From contig CM053148.1 in NCBI GenBank assembly GCA_028571685.1, positions 85,644,001 through 85,708,000 on the forward strand: a stretch of DNA of 64,000 nt. Reading direction: 5' to 3'. Below, piece by piece: positions 61,125 to 64,000 of this stretch. The DNA is from Heterohyrax brucei. Taxonomy: Eukaryota > Chordata > Mammalia > Hyracoidea > Procaviidae. The translations under genes were made by a program, and so were the position numbers. The stretch's first letter is position 1; each line of letters opens with the position of its first letter. The notes beneath the pieces are model-generated. The model searched no databases, had not been told where the DNA came from, and worked only from the letters and a program-made list of their open reading frames with translations.

Positions 61125-62149
61125 TAGATATGATACATTAAAAGATATCAATGGGTCACATTATTCTTCACATCCTTCTTAATGAAAATTAAACCACAAA
61201 CCAGCAGCCAATAACAAAACAGAAAGGGGAATTTTATTTTCTGCCACAGACGTGGGCCCACAGTGGTATACAAGCAAACACTGTACCATTTTAGAAGTCT
61301 TAAAGTGGTTTATTGATTTCAAAAACATCCTAATTTAGAAAGACCTAGGCAAATAGATTTTCTTTATATTTTTAAATATTTGGTTGATAAATTGGGTAAC
61401 CCCACAATGATTCAACAGGACAAATGTATTTCAGTCAGTCTTGACCATTAATATTGATATGCTTGTTACTGCAAAATACCTACCCAACAACGCTTTCTTG
61501 GGCACAGATGTCAGAAACTCGAGTGACCCTTGCCTAGAATTCTATTTGAAGGACTGCCTTCTGTTAATTCTCCAGAATGGTGCTTCTGTAGAAGGAATGG
61601 CTATCTTTTAATACATGCACCGTCTTTGACCTACAACTTTAACTACAATCTGGCTATGGGTTTTCTGCTGTCTTTACCTTAGGGTAGCCCTTTACTACCA
61701 TGGCATCAATAATTGCAGCCATTAGTTAATATTTAACATTGATCTGTAAAGATAAATACTGGCCTACCTTATCAATGACCAAAATAAATTATTCAGTTTT
61801 CCACTGAACAGAAAAAAAAAAATCATTTTCCTGTCGGTGCCAGAAAGCAGACTAAACGATCATTATTTAATCATGTTGCTACAGGGTATTATCATATGCA
61901 GCCCTCATCATTTAGGGACTTAATTTGATGGTTGGTAGCCTTTGTGATAAATGCCTACATAATATTGAAGTTTCAGTCTCATTATTTGAACACTCAGAGG
62001 AAATTCAACATTCTATTAAGGTCATCATGAGGTAGAGAGGGTTGACAAGAGAGCTGTCTGGTCTCTTGTCTGTGTTCTTGTTTCATAGTGCACATTGGTG
62101 AACATATTTGTGACAAGTTGTTCCTTCCCTGTTCCTTTTGTTCTCTTAA
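61125..62149. other. Repeat-free AT-rich stretch
   Basis: About 1 kb with no repeat recognised. A 90-codon minus frame and a 63-codon + frame (61994-62279) run into the next LTR fragment. An A run is at 61811-61821. No gene seen. Confidence 0.4.
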
Positions 62150-62365
62150 AGAAACACAGATTTTGGATTCACCAGCCCCCACAACTCCAAGAGCCAGCAG
62201 AGGTGTCCATGCTGCCACTGGACTCATGATTTGGGATCCACCGGCCCATACAACTGCTCGAGCCATTTCCTTGAAGTAAATCTCTCTCTGTATATTTTTC
62301 TATTCATCTCATTGGTTTTGCATCGACGGCACTTGGCTGGCTTCGAGAACCCAAAGTAGGACATA
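62150..62365 (+). mobile_element. ERVL-type LTR, 3' part
   Basis: ACACAGATTTTGGATTCACC, CATGATTTGGGATCCACC, GAGCCATTTCCTTGAAGTAAATC, TCTCTCTGTATATTTTTC and TTCGAGAACCCAAAGTAGGAC: the end pattern of MLT2-like LTRs, with the start missing. Confidence 0.55.
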
Positions 62366-62555
62366 GATGGACAAAGTTTCAAGCAGTAGAAGTAGGTTGA
62401 GTCAGCTGCTTGTGTTCAAGCACATCGGGGTATGTTTGGTTTTCAGACCCAAGAGGTCTCAGTTTCTGTGATTTGGTTTATCCAAAGGCCTTGGTGTTTG
62501 CTGAAAAAAGAAAGGAGGTAATAGACTGGAGAAATAGAAAGGTACAGTGAGGAGG

Positions 62556-62558
62556 AAT

Positions 62559-62628
<70 letters not shown>
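62556..62628 (+). repeat. TG dinucleotide microsatellite
   Basis: About 70 bp, nearly pure (TG)n after a short GTGTATG start. Long uninterrupted tracts like this are usually length-polymorphic. Three nearby frames with long C-V or H-T repeats are artefacts of it. Confidence 0.97.
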
Positions 62629-62630
<2 letters not shown>

Positions 62631-62897
62631 TATATTACCCACTCTGGACCAGAAGACCACATCTGAGAATATTAAAGACAGTTGTTACACATCAAAGATG
62701 GAAGAGAACATTGGTTTCACACGTGCCTCGTGAGACCAAAGAAACAAGGGTTCATGGGATCAAGCAGATTTCAGAGTTAGGAGGGACATGCTGCTGTATT
62801 TTGGAAATCCTTTTTGAATCATGCCCAATGAGGTCAAAGGGAAAAAATCACATCATTCTGCCCCTTGAGAATAGCAGGAGGGTGGGTTGGGGGAGGA

Positions 62898-63070
62898 ACA
62901 GTTGCCATTGAGTTGATTCTGAGTCATGGCAACTCCATGCACGCCATAGCAGAACTGTGCTTTATGGGATTTTCAATGGCTGGTTTTTCAAAAATAGATT
63001 GCCAGGCATCACTGGGTGGACTTGATTCAATCCATAGCACCTACTTTTTGGACAAAGATTCGACAGGCCT
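62898..63070 (-). mobile_element. AfroSINE, long form
   Basis: Plus strand GGAACAGTTGCCATTGAGTTG, GAGTCATGGCAACTCC, TTATGGGATTTTCAATGGC, CAAAAATAGATTGCCAGGC and CACTGGGTGGACTTGATTC; the head is decayed (CCATAGCACCTAC). Confidence 0.75.
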
Positions 63071-63644
63071 AGGAACCAAACAATAACACACATGAGGGAC
63101 CTGTTTCTTAGTTCCATCATATACAGAGACGGAATGGGCAATGCCTGGCCAAAAGCAAGACAAGAAGGCAAGAAAGGACAGAAAAACTGGATGAATGAAC
63201 ACAGGGAATCCTGAGTGGAAAGACAGAGATTACTGATTAATGTGTTGTGGGAATCACAACCAGTGCTACAAAACAACCTGTGTATAAATTATTTAATGAG
63301 AAATCAATTTATACCGTAAGCTTTCACCTAAAGCCTAATACAATTTTATTTTTTTAAGAAGGCAAAGTGCCTTTGTTTTTAGAATTTTTCATTTGTCCAG
63401 TGGTCATCACAGCTGTCAGCAGGAAGATTTACACACTTCTCTTTAACGACAATGTGAAGCAACTGCTAATACTCTGCGAAAGGTTGTCCAAGTTTTATTC
63501 AAGGATTAAATGTGACAAGGTGTTTTGCAAAAATAAAATAAAATAACCCACCAAATGTGGACCAGAAAAGGTTTAGCTGTCTATAGAAAATGTTACAATC
63601 TGCTCAGATATCCTAATATTACCTGTGTACTAGCCTCGGATGGG
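63071..63644. other. Unassigned, no gene seen
   Basis: No recognised repeat; AATAAAATAAAATAA is at about 63532-63546. Nothing coding. Confidence 0.35.
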
Positions 63645-63985
63645 GACAGTGGTGCTGGTTAATTCCGTGGGAGAATTCTCACCTTCCGTGTGGGAGACCC
63701 CAGGTTCAACTCCTGGTCAATGCACCACATGCACAGTGACCATCTGTCTGTCCATGGAGGCTTGTGTGTTGCTCCGACGTTGAACAGCCATCAGGGAGTT
63801 TCTAGACCAAGGCGGACTAGGAAGAAAGGTCTGATGATCTACTTCCAAAAACCAGTCAACGAAAATCCTGTGTATCACAATGATCTGATCTCAACTGTCT
63901 GTACAGGACTGGGCCATCTTTTGTTCCACTGTGCATGGAGTTACTCTGAGTTAGGGGTGGCACCATGGCACTTCAAAATACAAAA
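63645..63985 (+). mobile_element. tRNA-Gly-headed SINE, best-preserved copy
   Basis: The head has GTGGGAGAATTCTCACCTTC, CGTGTGGGAGACCCCAGG and GTTCAACTCCTGGTCAATGC, matching the D-arm, anticodon-arm and T-arm order of tRNA-Gly(GCC), including the CAATGCA end. The body has GGCTTGTGTGTTGCTCCGAC, GAGTTTCTAGACCAAGGCG, GACTAGGAAGAAAGGTCTG and CTACTTCCAAAAACCAG, as in the RTE 5' region. It ends GTTACTCTGAGTTAGGGGTGG and an A-rich tract. Confidence 0.8.
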
Positions 63986-64000
63986 AAGAAAAACTAACAC

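Noticed and set aside
62459-62911. Frames with long His-Thr or Cys-Val repeats
   Set aside because: They are translations of the TG microsatellite in different frames.
63655-63730. Possible tRNA-Gly gene
   Set aside because: The A- and B-box regions and CAATGCA end are tRNA-Gly-like, but the stems are broken and the sequence runs straight into the SINE body. It is a SINE head.

Overview
This is a stretch of mammalian nuclear DNA, almost certainly from an afrotherian (elephant, sirenian or hyrax type). The main reason is the very large number of AfroSINE-like short interspersed elements: about 45 copies or pieces on both strands, with heads that look like tRNA-Asn and tails shared with an RTE-type LINE. 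Other afrotherian-looking components are an RTE/BovB-like LINE, a lineage-specific L1 with a very long 3' UTR, and MaLR and ERVL (MLT2-like) LTRs. Older pan-mammalian repeats (L2, MIR, MER5-type hAT, L1M) are also present. I found no protein-coding exon, tRNA, rRNA or other functional gene I can defend. Family names come from pattern recognition, not a database search.

Layout: 0-7 kb holds SINEs, a MaLR LTR nested in a tRNA-Gly-headed SINE, an ERVL-type LTR, an RTE 3' end and a second MaLR LTR. 7-10 kb is mostly unassigned. 10-17.7 kb looks like one ancient L2 LINE on the + strand, repeatedly interrupted by MaLR LTRs, SINEs, a MER5-like element, a GATA tract and L1 pieces. 17.7-22 kb is repeat-poor, then an ERVL-type LTR. 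22-24.6 kb is a second L2 relic with SINEs. 25-26.2 kb is the 5' part of an RTE LINE on the minus strand. 28.5-29.8 kb is a cleanly bounded L1 insertion with target-site duplications. 31.8-37 kb holds a MaLR LTR, two ERVL-type LTRs, and a primer-binding-site-like stretch followed by a decayed ERVL internal region. 37-42 kb is SINE-rich. 42.06-42.73 kb is the 3' part of an RTE. 43.69-44.23 kb is an unusual mariner fold-back element. 44.3-45.5 kb is an L1 3' UTR split by LTR sequence. 47-51.5 kb is largely unassigned but contains a 344-bp inverted-repeat structure. 52.1-52.8 kb is a second L1 3' end with a perfect 16-bp duplication. 54.3-61.1 kb is another nest of RTE, L1, MaLR, MER5-like and SINE sequence. 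The last 3 kb has a long TG microsatellite and SINEs.

The elements depend on one another. The RTE reverse transcriptase presumably mobilised the SINEs that carry its tail. L1 supplied its own insertions. The MaLR LTRs are solo relics that would have depended on ERVL-type proteins. The open reading frames here are mostly chance frames inside repeats. The most unusual structures are the mariner derivative whose two arms are inverted copies of one transposon end, the composite tRNA-Gly/RTE SINE, two SINE insertions at the same target, a 56-bp SINE insertion with its own duplication, and the inverted-repeat element near 50.3-50.65 kb.
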